Below the pieces are notes generated by a model. That model was given only the letters and a program-made list of their open reading frames with translations, did not search any database and had not been told where the DNA came from. The position numbers were made by a program, and so were the translations under genes. Below, one piece after another: positions 24,529-33,104 of a stretch of 64,000 nt of DNA (within the stretch, counting starts at the first letter, position 1; every line of letters begins with the position of its first letter). This DNA is from Pseudonocardia sp. SCN 73-27 (GTDB lineage: Bacteria; Actinomycetota; Actinomycetes; Mycobacteriales; Pseudonocardiaceae): the NCBI GenBank assembly GCA_001725415.1, contig MEGH01000008.1, positions 124,001 through 188,000 of the forward strand, written 5' to 3'.

Positions 24529-26131
24529 GGGGAAGGGTGATCTCGTGGGTGATCTCGAGCGACGCCGCGGTGGGCTCGTCGCGTGCGGCGTCGGGGATGC
24601 TGGTGTGCTGCGGGAGCCGCGGAAGCACCGTGGTGGGAGCGTCGTCCATCGGGGCCGGCGGGGCGGGGACCTCGGCGGGCGGGGACGGGACCGGCAGCAC
24701 CGCCTCGGGGGCACGCTTCGGAACCAGCTGCGAGATCGTCCAGAAGGCGATCTTGACGTCGAGCCACAGCGACCACGACTCGGCGTACAGGTTGTCGAAG
24801 TGCGCGCGCTGGTGGATCGAGGTGTCGCCGCGCAGGCCCTGTACCGCCGCGTAGCCGGTCAGGCCGACGGGGACGCGGTGGCGGAAGCGGTAGCCCGGGA
24901 TCGTCTCGTTGAAGCGCTCGACGAAGTAGCCGCGCTCCGGGCGGGGGCCGACCAGGCTCATGTCGCCCTTGAGTACGTTGACCAGCTGCGGGAGCTCGTC
25001 GAGGCTCGTGGCGCGGATGAACTTGCCGACGCGGCCCAGGCGGGTGTCGGTGTCGATGTTCCAGCGGACGTCGCCCTCGCCGCCGACCGGGATCAGCGAG
25101 CGGAACTTGAACAGGGTGAACGGAACGCCGTGCTGGCCGATCCGCTCCTGCTTGAAGATGACGCCCGGACCGGTCTCCTTGCGGACGGCGGCGGCGATGA
25201 CGGCCAGCACCGGGCTGACCATGACGAGCGCGACGGCCGAGACGGTGACGTCGATCGCGCGCTTGACGCGCCAGGCACCGCGCGGGTGGCTGATCGGGCG
25301 GAGCCGCTGCAGCGGAATCCCGTCGACCATCTCCGAGACCTTGTTGCGCTGGTGCAGCTCGAACATGCGGGGCACCACGTAGACCTCGGCGCCCGAGCCG
25401 GTCAGGTCGCGGACGGCGTCGACGACGGCGTCGTCGCGGTGGGCACCGAAGGTGACCAGGACGACGTCGATGCGGTGCTCGTCGACCAGCTGTGCCAGCC
25501 CGTCGACCGAGCCCAGCTGCGGGCCGAGGTCGGCCAGGAGGGGACGGTCGTCGTCGACGAAGCCCACGACGCGGATGCCGTACCGCAGGCCGTGGTCGAG
25601 GCTGCTGCCCAGGCGGGTGCCGGCCTCGTCGGACCCGACGATCAGGGCACGCAGGTGGTCACGGCCGTCCTTGCGGCGGCGCCGCACGATCGCGAACGCG
25701 ACGGTGCGGGCGAGCGCGAGCGCGACGAGCGCGGCCACGCCGGTGAGCAGTACGTCGAGCGGGCGCGCCAGGCCCAGCGGGACCAGGACTGCGTCGGCCA
25801 GGACCGTCGGGACGGCGACGAGCAGCGCGGTGGCCGGCAGGTCGTCGAGGACGGACAGGGCGAAGCGCCAGGCGTTGCGACGGCTCACCAGGGCGCCGAT
25901 CGCGATGGCCGCGGTGACGACCACGGCGGGCAGCGGCGCGAGCAGCAGCGCCGTCAGAGCGGCCGTGGCGACGAGCGCGACGACCTCGAAGCCGTTCACG
26001 ATGACCGTGAACTTGTTGCGAGCCGCGCGGCCCCCACGCGCATGCCTGCCCATCGCCGATGTGCTCCCCCCGGCGGACGGGTCCGTCGGCGGTGCCGTCG
26101 GACGCTTCGCCGAATCGAATACCTCGGTCAA
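24521..26131 (-). CDS. Polyprenyl-phosphate sugar-1-phosphate transferase (priming)
   Basis: The 536-residue initiating enzyme has an N-terminal region with four to five helices (residues 45-150) and a Rossmann-like domain (RALIVGSDEAGTRLG). The catalytic sugar-transferase domain starts near residue 290 (KRAIDVTVSAVALVMVSP), with FKQERIGQHG, LFKFRSL, LDELPQLVNVLKGDMSLVGP and PGLTGYA-like VPVGLTGYAAVQG. It moves a sugar 1-phosphate from a nucleotide sugar to undecaprenyl phosphate and starts the repeat unit. The C-terminal 60 residues are Pro-rich. The start is TTG at 26131, strongly supported by GAGGAGG seven bases upstream; the rare start codon may limit its amount. Confidence 0.93.
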   Translation of the reverse strand: MTEVFDSAKRPTAPPTDPSAGGSTSAMGRHARGGRAARNKFTVIVNGFEVVALVATAALTALLLAPLPAVVVTAAIAIGALVSRRNAWRFALSVLDDLPATALLVAVPTVLADAVLVPLGLARPLDVLLTGVAALVALALARTVAFAIVRRRRKDGRDHLRALIVGSDEAGTRLGSSLDHGLRYGIRVVGFVDDDRPLLADLGPQLGSVDGLAQLVDEHRIDVVLVTFGAHRDDAVVDAVRDLTGSGAEVYVVPRMFELHQRNKVSEMVDGIPLQRLRPISHPRGAWRVKRAIDVTVSAVALVMVSPVLAVIAAAVRKETGPGVIFKQERIGQHGVPFTLFKFRSLIPVGGEGDVRWNIDTDTRLGRVGKFIRATSLDELPQLVNVLKGDMSLVGPRPERGYFVERFNETIPGYRFRHRVPVGLTGYAAVQGLRGDTSIHQRAHFDNLYAESWSLWLDVKIAFWTISQLVPKRAPEAVLPVPSPPAEVPAPPAPMDDAPTTVLPRLPQHTSIPDAARDEPTAASLEITHEITLPRD

Positions 26132-26526
26132 CTACGTTCCTCCTCGAGAAGGCTCCGGGCCCCCTTGCTGTACGGCGCGTCTTCGACGTCCACACGACCC
26201 GGGCACTCACGACGGCCATCGCCGCTATCCCTAAAGACGTTTCACCGCCGGGGATGTTGCTTCCGGTCTTCGAACAACCCATCGGGCTAGTCGGTGCCCC
26301 CTTCAGTGGGGCTCTAGTCACGGTCGGTTCCCGACGTACACCGTTCGGCCTACCCGTTCGGGCGATCGGCCGCATGTCGCCCGGCGGGGCGGCCACGCCC
26401 GGCGAATCCGCAGGTCGTCGCCGGATCCGTCGCAACGGGCCAGGTGGGCGCCGGGGCGCGGATCGCCCGGTCGGGGCTGCCGAGTACGGTCGGGCCGCCC
26501 CGACGAACTGCCGGAAGGTGGAGTCC
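26132..26526. promoter_or_regulatory. Divergent promoter region at the locus centre
   Basis: This 395-bp gap separates the minus-strand block (priming transferase, GT, Wzz, Wzy-Wzz) from the plus-strand block (two glycosyltransferases, flippase). It lacks convincing coding sequence and contains relatively AT-rich words (CCCTAAAGACGTTTCACC near 26229) and a small hairpin GCCCC-GGGGC (26296-26312). Both key assembly operons must be promoted from here. I cannot assign boxes with confidence. Confidence 0.5.
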
Positions 26527-27567
26527 GTGACAGACCCGGATACGGTTGCCCAGGCCGTGACGGAGACCACATCCGCCGAGGCGGGAGACCTGGTGACGGT
26601 CTTCGTCCCCGCGCGCGACGAGTCCGGCTTCATCGGAGCCTGTCTCGGGTCGGTCCGCGCCCAGGACCACCGCAACCTCCAGATCGTCGTGGTCGTCGAC
26701 GGCGGCAGCCGTGACGACACCGCCGAGCAGGTCGCCGCGATGGCCGCCGAGGACCCGCGGATCGAGATCCACCACAACGAGCGCGGCGGCATCCCCGTCT
26801 CGCTCAACATCGCCGTCGCCGCCGCGCGCGGGCGCTGGCTCGTCCGCGTCGACGCGCACTCCACGGTCCCGGCCGACTACGTCTCGACCGCGGTCGCGCT
26901 CCTCGAAGAGGGGGAGTGGGGCGGGGTCGGTGGCCGCAAGGACGGTCGCGGCGTCACCGCCGAGGGCCGCGCCATCGCCGCCGCCCTGGGCAGCCCGTTC
27001 GGCGTCGGTGGCTCGGTCTACCACCACGGCACCGAGCGTCAGGAGGTCGACCACATCCCGTTCGGCGCCTACCCGACCGCGCTCGTGCGCGAGCTCGGTG
27101 GCTGGGACGAGAACCTGGTCGCCAACGAGGACTTCGAGTTCGACCACCGGCTGCGGCTGGCCGGCCACAAGCTGCTGTTCGACCCGTCGATGACGATCAG
27201 CTGGCACAGCCGCCAGACCGTGCGCGACCTCTACGAGCAGTACCGCCGCTACGGCCGCGGGAAGGTCGCCGTCGCGCTGCTGCACCCGCGCTCGATGCGC
27301 CCGCGCCACCTCCTGGTCCCGGCGTTCGTCGCCTACCTGGCCGGCGCCGCCGTCGTCGCGCTCAAGCGGCCGCTGCTCGGCGCCGCGCTCGTCGCGCCCT
27401 ACGCCGCCGCGGTCGCCGCCGCGTCCCACCGCACCGCCGGTGAGCTCGAACCCGGCGACGGCCGCCACGTCGCCCCCGCGTTCCTCGCCATGCACATCGG
27501 CTGGGGCGTCGGCTTCTGGCGCGGCGTCGCCGACGAGGTCGTCGCCCGGGTCCGGAGCACGCGTTGA
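26527..27567 (+). CDS. Family 2 glycosyltransferase with C-terminal membrane segment
   Basis: The 346-residue GT-A enzyme has the nucleotide-binding motif VVVDGGSRDDTAEQ, the DxD-like RVDAHSTV, and the acceptor motifs NEDFEFDHRLR and QYRRYGRGK. These are typical of inverting GT2 enzymes related to succinoglycan ExoA. Residues about 257-300 form one or two membrane helices. GTG at 26527 follows GGTGGAG, with an alternative GTG at 26518. It is the first gene of a plus-strand unit with the GT4 gene 73 bases downstream and the flippase after it. Confidence 0.9.
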   Translation: MTDPDTVAQAVTETTSAEAGDLVTVFVPARDESGFIGACLGSVRAQDHRNLQIVVVVDGGSRDDTAEQVAAMAAEDPRIEIHHNERGGIPVSLNIAVAAARGRWLVRVDAHSTVPADYVSTAVALLEEGEWGGVGGRKDGRGVTAEGRAIAAALGSPFGVGGSVYHHGTERQEVDHIPFGAYPTALVRELGGWDENLVANEDFEFDHRLRLAGHKLLFDPSMTISWHSRQTVRDLYEQYRRYGRGKVAVALLHPRSMRPRHLLVPAFVAYLAGAAVVALKRPLLGAALVAPYAAAVAAASHRTAGELEPGDGRHVAPAFLAMHIGWGVGFWRGVADEVVARVRSTR

Positions 27568-27640
27568 GCGAGCGGCAGCGAGCGAACAGTCGGCACAGCG
27601 CCTGCGCGCAGCGCCGACCGAGCCCTGGCGAGGGAGAGCG

Positions 27641-28777
27641 ATGAGCGCGCAGGAGATCACGCCCGCACGCCACGAGGTCGAGCCCACCGGCCGGCGGATG
27701 CGGGTGCTGCTCGTCGGCAAGTCCTATCCGGACCGCGGCGGCATCCCCACCTTCCTGGAGATGCTGCGCGGCGGCGCGCTCGCCGAGCGCCACGACGTCC
27801 GGCTGCTCAACGTCGCCCACGACGGCGTCCGCCAGGGCGGCAAGTTCACCACCGGCAACATCGGCCGCACCGTGCGCGACGCGCTCGACGTCCGCAAGCA
27901 CGGCCGCCGCGCCGACGTCGTCCACATCCACTCCGCGCTCGCGCCCGCCGTCACCGTGGTCCGCGCCGGGCTGCTCGCCCTGGCCGGTCGCAGCCGTGGC
28001 TGCACCGTCGTCGTGCACGCGCACGGCGGCAACATCCAGACCTGGCTGACGACGCCGCTGCGGCGCGCGATCATGCGCCTCGCCATGGCACCCGCGCACA
28101 GCGTCGTCGCCGTCTGGACCGCCGGTGAGAACGCGCTGCGCGAGGTCCTGCCGGCCGGCAAGGTCACGCTGATCGACAACGGCGTGCCTCTCGACCGCGT
28201 CCCCGAGCCCGGGCCGCCCAACGACCCGCCGCGCATCCTCTACGTCGGCCTGCTCACCCCGCGCAAGGGCGTCCTCGACCTCGTCGAGGCCTCCCGCATC
28301 CTGCGCGAGCGCGGCGCCGACCACGAGCTGCACCTGCTCGGTGGCGCCCCCGACGAAGGCCCCGAGGCCGAGGCAGCCGTCCGCGACAACCTGCCGCCGT
28401 GGGTCACGCTGCTCGGCACCCGCGACCCCGCCGACATGCCCGCCGAGTACGCCGCGGCCGACATCTTCAGCCTGCCGTCCTGGTGGGAGGCCATGCCGCT
28501 GTCGATCCTCGAGGCCATGGCGGGCGGGTTGCCCGTCGTCGGCACCGACGTCGGCGACATCGGCCGCGCCATCGACGACGGCGTCACCGGCCGCGTCGTG
28601 CCCGTGCAGGACCCCGAGAAGCTCGCCGACGCCCTCGAACCCCTCGTGCGTGACGTCGCCGTCCGCCGCGAGATGGGTGCCGCGGGGCGCCGCCGCGTCG
28701 AGGAACACTTCGCCGCCGACGTCACGGCACGCAACCTCGACCGGCTCTACCAGGACCTCGACCACCGGAAGCGGTGA
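27641..28777 (+). CDS. Family 4 glycosyltransferase
   Basis: The 378-residue GT-B enzyme has an N-terminal domain with VLLVGKSYPDRGGIPTFLE and VVHIHSALAPAV, and VVHAHGGNIQTW in the acceptor cleft. The C-terminal donor domain carries ILYVGLLTPRKGVLDLVEA, LPSWWEAMPLSILEAMAGG (with the conserved Glu pair) and DGVTGRVVPVQDPEKLA. It probably adds a sugar to the lipid-linked repeat unit. ATG at 27641 follows GAGGGAGA. It sits between a GT2 gene and the flippase on the same strand. Confidence 0.92.
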   Translation: MSAQEITPARHEVEPTGRRMRVLLVGKSYPDRGGIPTFLEMLRGGALAERHDVRLLNVAHDGVRQGGKFTTGNIGRTVRDALDVRKHGRRADVVHIHSALAPAVTVVRAGLLALAGRSRGCTVVVHAHGGNIQTWLTTPLRRAIMRLAMAPAHSVVAVWTAGENALREVLPAGKVTLIDNGVPLDRVPEPGPPNDPPRILYVGLLTPRKGVLDLVEASRILRERGADHELHLLGGAPDEGPEAEAAVRDNLPPWVTLLGTRDPADMPAEYAAADIFSLPSWWEAMPLSILEAMAGGLPVVGTDVGDIGRAIDDGVTGRVVPVQDPEKLADALEPLVRDVAVRREMGAAGRRRVEEHFAADVTARNLDRLYQDLDHRKR

Positions 28778-28938
28778 CGTCCCCGGCGAGTCGGTCCGGC
28801 CGTCGCAGCGCCGCACGGGCACGCCGTTACCCTGCTCGGGGTAACACTTCGCCGAGGCGACCCGAGGATGCCGAGTTGACCAGTGCACGTGGAACGGCCG
28901 TGGGCCGTCCCGTCCTCGCCCCGGCGTGGCGGTGCTGA
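28778..28938 (+). promoter_or_regulatory. Gap before the flippase with a small hairpin
   Basis: This 161-bp gap contains a 7-bp inverted repeat (GTTACCC at 28826-28832, GGGTAAC at 28839-28845) followed by GGCGACCCGAGG-like sequence. It could be a terminator for the upstream gene, an operator or a leader structure. Nothing more can be said from sequence. Confidence 0.3.
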
Positions 28939-31900
28939 GTGGCTCTCGGCAAGCACCGGGCGAGCATCGCCACCACGCGTGAGGCGACGAGCGACCCGGA
29001 CATCTCGACGCTCGGCAGCACGCTCAAGCGCGGCGCCATGCTGTCGGCGCTCGCGCTCGGCCTCGTGCAGGTCGTGTCGTTCGTCCAGACGCTGATCCTC
29101 GCCCGCATCCTCGACCCGGAACAGATCGGCCTCTACGCGGCCGGCACCGTGATGATGGGCTTCCTCCTCGGGTTCTCCGAGGGCGGCCTGCGCGGCGCGC
29201 TGATCCAGCGTGAGGGCGAGGTCGAGGACGCCGCCGACACCGTCTTCTGGGTCACCTTCGTCACCGGCCTCGGGCTGGCGGTCCTGTCGCTGGTGACCGC
29301 GCCGATCGTCGGCATCGTCTTCAAGAGCGAGGTCGCCGGCACCATCGCCGCGGTCTCCTCCGGCGCCGTCGTGCTGCACGCGCTCACCAACGTGCCCGAC
29401 GGCCTCATGCAGCGCCGCTTCAACTTCAAACGGCGACTCATCGTCGACCCCACCCGTGTGCTCGGGTACGCGATCGTCACCATCACGCTCGCCGCGATGG
29501 GTTTCGGCGTGTGGTCGATGGTCATCGGCAACTACGTCGGCATCGCGATCTGGCTGTTCCTGAGCTGGCGCTATGCCCGCTGGCGCCCCGGCGTCGGCAG
29601 GTTCTCGTTCCAGCTGTGGCGCCAGATGGCCGCCTACGCGTTCCCGCTGCTCGTCGAGGGCATCGTCGACCGGGTCCGTACCGCCGCCGAGACCGCCCTC
29701 ATCGGACGCCGCCTCGACGCCAACACCCTCGGCCAGTACCGCTACGGCATGAGCCTGGCGCAGCTGCCCGCGCTGGTGATCGTCCAGATCGGCTCGTACG
29801 TCCTGTTCCCGGCGTTCTCCCGGCTGCAGTCCGACCCGCCCCGCTTCGCCCGCGCCTTCGAACGCGCCCTCCAGGTCACGTGGGTCGGCGCCGCACCCTT
29901 CGCCGGGCTGATGATCGCCATCGGCGAGCCCGCCGTCGTCGTGCTCCTCGGCGAGAAGTGGCGCGAGGCCGGCGTCGCGCTCATGGTCATGTCCGGCTAC
30001 GGCGTCGGTATCGCGCTGCAGGCCGTCGGCAGCGAGGTCATCAAGGCCGTCGGCGCGTCCAAGCTGCTCAACTGGACGACCGCCACCAGCCTCGTGCTCG
30101 GCATCGGCTCGCTGATCGCGCTGCTCCCGCTCGGGCTGGTGGGCGTCGGCATCGCCATGTCGATCACCGAGATCGCCGTCGGCATCGTCGTGCTGATCCT
30201 GTCGCGGCGCGTCGTGAAGTTCTCCGTCCCGCGGCTGGCCTGGATGCTCGTGCCGCCCGCGATCGCCGCCGCCGTGGCCATGGCCGCAGTGTGGTGGCTC
30301 GATCGCAACATCTTCGGTGCCGACGAGCACGGCGTCATCCTCGGCATCCTGCTGCTGATCCTCGAGACGATCATCTTCGCGCTGATCTACCTCGCGGTCC
30401 TGACCGTCATCGCCCCGAAGCTCGGCCGCTCGCTGATCGGCGCGGTCATGAACAAGGTCCGCCGCCGCGGCGGCAGCGACGATGACGACGACGAGGACGG
30501 CGACGAGGACGACAGCACCGGCGTCGGCGCGGGCCCCGGCCCGACCGGTCCGGACCGCGAGCTCGTCGGCGCCACGCCCAGCGCGTCCGAGATGACGATC
30601 CAGCTGCCGCCGATGACCGCCAGCGGCATGATCGGGCTCGCGCGCGCCGTCATCTCCGAGGGCCTCGACGACGCGACCGTCCAGATGCGGCTCATCCAGC
30701 CCATGCCGACTGTCAGATCCCGCAACCGCAGCGACCGCAAGCTCCCGCTCGCCCCGCTGCCGCAGCGCACCAGCGCCGACGACGGCCGCAACGCCACCGA
30801 CGAGACCATCGTCATGAAGGCGATCACGCCCGACACGCCGCCGCCCGCCGCCTCGGAGAAGGCTCCGGCCGCGACCGCGGACGCGGAGCAGACGGTCACG
30901 ACGCAGGCCACGGCCGGCAGCGGTGCCGACCTGTTCGCCGCGCCCGACGACTCCTCCCGCGACGCGACGGTCACCAGCGACGGCCGACGCTGGAGCGGCC
31001 GTCTCGAGAGCCTGCAACCGACGGCGCCCGCCGCCGGGAGTACGGCCGACGCGGGCAGGGCCGACGCGGGCAGGACGGGCTCGGGGACATCCGATGTGGA
31101 CGCACCCGGCGCGGGCAGGCCGCCGGCTGCGGTCCAACCGCCCGCTCCGCCGAAGCCGCCTGCTCCCGCGACGCCGCCTGCTGCTGCGACGCCGCCCGCT
31201 CCCGTGAAGTCCGACGCGTCCGCCGATCCCGAGGCGACCCACGCCCAGGCGCCGGTCCCGTCGAAGCCGGGCGCCGACGCCGAGGCCACGACCGTCACGC
31301 GCTCGGTCCCCCCGACCCCGCCCGCCACCGGCGGCACCGCTCCCCGGCGCCCGTCGCCGCGGCCGCGTCCCGCCCCGCGCGACGACGCCGCACAGCCGTC
31401 GGGAGACCCCTCGGCGACCGCAAAGGTCCCTGCGGCCCCCGAGAAGGACCGGTCCACACCGGAGCCGGCCCAGCCGTCGAAGCCCGCGAAGCCCGTCCAG
31501 CCCGCGAAGGCGGCGCAGCGGCCGGCTGCACCCGCACCCGGGAAGCGGGCGCCCGACCATCCGGGTGCGGCCCCGAAGAGCGGCCCCGCCGATGAGGAGA
31601 CGCGGAAGCTGGCCGCCCGGCCCCCGCAGGCGCCGGCGAAGCCGGCCTCGAGCGGCACGCCGCCCCGCAACGCGCCGGGTAGTGCACCGCACACGACGGG
31701 CCCCGAGCCCGCACCGCCGAAGCCCGGCGTCCCGAACGGTGCGCCGCCGAAGAGCCCGAACGGTGCGCCGCCGACGAGCCCGGGCGGGCCTCCGAACAGT
31801 TCGAAGGGCGCGCCTCCGAGCAGCAGCCCGAACGGCGCCCCGCCGAAGGGCCCGAACGGCGCGCCCCCGCACAGCAGCCCGAACGCTGCTCCGCCCACGG

Positions 31901-32103
31901 GCCCGAGCGGCGCTCCGCCGCGGACCCCGGGTCCGAACGGCCCGCAGCCGGCCGGACCGGGAACCAACGGCAGCCGGCCGAAGGGCAGCAACGGGTCCGG
32001 ACCGGCAGGCGGTACCCCACAGGGAGACAACGGATCGGCCCCGCGCCCGTCCCCGCGCCCCCGTCCGCGACCGGCCCCGTCGGACGGCAACCCTCAGAAG
32101 TAG
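28939..32103 (+). CDS. Wzx-type flippase with a 540-residue low-complexity tail
   Basis: The 1054-residue protein starts with a MATE/MOP-fold flippase of normal size (residues about 30-505, twelve to fourteen helices). It contains SALALGLVQVVSFVQTLILA, GFSEGGLRGALIQ, and ANTLGQYRYGMSLAQLPALV, typical of Wzx/TuaB proteins that move lipid-linked repeat units outward. After KVRRRGG comes an acidic run (DDDDDEDGDEDD, near residue 514). About 530 residues rich in Pro, Ala, Gly, Ser and Thr follow, ending in many PNGAPP-like units (residues about 930-1050). The tail is in frame with good codon use and has no stop. GTG at 28939 has a weak ribosome site, so the start is uncertain. Confidence 0.88.
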   Translation: MALGKHRASIATTREATSDPDISTLGSTLKRGAMLSALALGLVQVVSFVQTLILARILDPEQIGLYAAGTVMMGFLLGFSEGGLRGALIQREGEVEDAADTVFWVTFVTGLGLAVLSLVTAPIVGIVFKSEVAGTIAAVSSGAVVLHALTNVPDGLMQRRFNFKRRLIVDPTRVLGYAIVTITLAAMGFGVWSMVIGNYVGIAIWLFLSWRYARWRPGVGRFSFQLWRQMAAYAFPLLVEGIVDRVRTAAETALIGRRLDANTLGQYRYGMSLAQLPALVIVQIGSYVLFPAFSRLQSDPPRFARAFERALQVTWVGAAPFAGLMIAIGEPAVVVLLGEKWREAGVALMVMSGYGVGIALQAVGSEVIKAVGASKLLNWTTATSLVLGIGSLIALLPLGLVGVGIAMSITEIAVGIVVLILSRRVVKFSVPRLAWMLVPPAIAAAVAMAAVWWLDRNIFGADEHGVILGILLLILETIIFALIYLAVLTVIAPKLGRSLIGAVMNKVRRRGGSDDDDDEDGDEDDSTGVGAGPGPTGPDRELVGATPSASEMTIQLPPMTASGMIGLARAVISEGLDDATVQMRLIQPMPTVRSRNRSDRKLPLAPLPQRTSADDGRNATDETIVMKAITPDTPPPAASEKAPAATADAEQTVTTQATAGSGADLFAAPDDSSRDATVTSDGRRWSGRLESLQPTAPAAGSTADAGRADAGRTGSGTSDVDAPGAGRPPAAVQPPAPPKPPAPATPPAAATPPAPVKSDASADPEATHAQAPVPSKPGADAEATTVTRSVPPTPPATGGTAPRRPSPRPRPAPRDDAAQPSGDPSATAKVPAAPEKDRSTPEPAQPSKPAKPVQPAKAAQRPAAPAPGKRAPDHPGAAPKSGPADEETRKLAARPPQAPAKPASSGTPPRNAPGSAPHTTGPEPAPPKPGVPNGAPPKSPNGAPPTSPGGPPNSSKGAPPSSSPNGAPPKGPNGAPPHSSPNAAPPTGPSGAPPRTPGPNGPQPAGPGTNGSRPKGSNGSGPAGGTPQGDNGSAPRPSPRPRPRPAPSDGNPQK
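31720..32090 (+). repeat. Repeats encoding PNGAPP-like units in the flippase tail
   Basis: Imperfect direct repeats based on CCGAACGGTGCGCCGCCGA-like words encode repeated N-G-A-P-P units at the end of the flippase. Spacing varies between about 24 and 36 bases. Confidence 0.7.
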
Positions 32104-32134
32104 TCCGGCACCGGCACAGATCGTCGCGGCCCGC

Positions 32135-32154
32135 ACGACCGTGAGGTTGCGCGC
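32135..32154 (-). repeat. 20-bp intergenic repeat, copy C (inverted)
   Basis: ACGACCGTGAGGTTGCGCGC is the exact reverse complement of the copy at 19998-20017, 31 bases after the flippase stop, again in a gap between convergent genes. Confidence 0.75.
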
Positions 32155-32223
32155 GGGAGGTCGGGCACGCCCTCGTCGCCGCGGGCAGTCGCACGGACAG
32201 GGGACGGGGCCGGACGCGCGAGC

Positions 32224-32248
32224 GCCCGCCCCGCGACGCGGGACGGGC
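32224..32248. terminator. Terminator-like hairpin between convergent genes
   Basis: GCCCGCCCCGC and GCGGGACGGGC form an 11-bp stem with one mismatch and a three-base loop, between the flippase stop (32103) and the deacetylase stop (32274). Confidence 0.55.
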
Positions 32249-32273
32249 ACACGGGCAGAAGAGGGACCCCGGC

Positions 32274-33086
32274 CTAGTACCACTCTTCCCAGCGGTCGTA
32301 GGCGCCACCGAGGGCGGCGCGGAAGATGCGGTCGTCGTCGAAGCGGGTCACGAAGGTGCGGGGGACCGTGCCGGTGGGGCGGCGGTCCATCGACTGCGCG
32401 TAGACCGTCGTGTAGCCCGCGTCGGCGGCGGCGCGGCGGGCGGTCTCGGGCCAGTCGCGAGACTGTCCGAAGGGGATCGCGAACTCGGTGGTCTCGATGC
32501 CCAGCCGGTCGCGCAGCGCGTCGCGGGAGCGTTCGAGCTCGTCGACGGTCTGGGCGGCGGTGAGCGTCGCGAAGTTGGGGTGGGTGACCGAGTGGCTGGC
32601 GATCGTGACGCCGCGCTCGGCGAGGCCCTCGATCTCACGCCAGTCGAGGTAGTCGTCGTGGCCCTTGTCGCCGTCGGCGAGCCCGCTGCAGACGAAGGCG
32701 GTCCACGGGATGTCGAGCTCGCGCAGCAGCGGCTCGACGGTGGTGAGGATGCTGCGGAAGCCGTCGTCGAAGGTCAGCGCGATGCGGCGGTCACCGGGGG
32801 TGGTGTCCTCGGGCTGTGCGACGAGCTCGGTGGCGGGCACGAACCGGTAGCCGGCGATCTTCGTCATCTCGAGCTGGCGGCGGATGCGCTGCAGCGAGAT
32901 GTCGTTGAGACCCATCTTGGGCATGCCGACGGTGTGGTACGCGAGGATGCGGCTGGTCGGCGCCTGGGGGGCCCGGGTGCGGGCGATGAGCTGCCGCTCG
33001 GTGAAGGCGCGGCCGAGGGCGGCGCGGTCGCGGGCCATCTCGGTCCGCCAGGCCAGCGAGTCGCGAATACGTTCCTGCAGGCTCAC
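32274..33086 (-). CDS. Polysaccharide deacetylase (NodB domain), copy 3
   Basis: The 270-residue CE4-family protein has AYHTVGMPK, IALTFDDGFRSILT (catalytic and metal Asp), IASHSVTHPNFATL (metal His pair) and FAIPFGQSRDW. There is no signal peptide. The N-terminal 40 residues are basic and helical. GTG at 33086 has GGAGAGAC directly upstream. It is the last gene of the long minus-strand unit that begins with the oxidoreductase at 39120, 18 bases after the GT2 stop at 33105. It could remove an N-acetyl group from an amino sugar made by that unit. Confidence 0.9.
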   Translation of the reverse strand: MSLQERIRDSLAWRTEMARDRAALGRAFTERQLIARTRAPQAPTSRILAYHTVGMPKMGLNDISLQRIRRQLEMTKIAGYRFVPATELVAQPEDTTPGDRRIALTFDDGFRSILTTVEPLLRELDIPWTAFVCSGLADGDKGHDDYLDWREIEGLAERGVTIASHSVTHPNFATLTAAQTVDELERSRDALRDRLGIETTEFAIPFGQSRDWPETARRAAADAGYTTVYAQSMDRRPTGTVPRTFVTRFDDDRIFRAALGGAYDRWEEWY

Positions 33087-33104
33087 GTCTCTCCGTTCAC
33101 GTGT

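Noticed and set aside
28826-28845. Riboswitch or MtrA-type site in the GTTACCC/GGGTAAC hairpin
   Set aside because: Only a 7-bp inverted repeat is visible. I found no conserved riboswitch core and could not align it to a known operator.
30480-32103. Separate gene for the flippase tail
   Set aside because: The tail is continuous in frame with the flippase, with no internal start preceded by a ribosome site and no stop between them.
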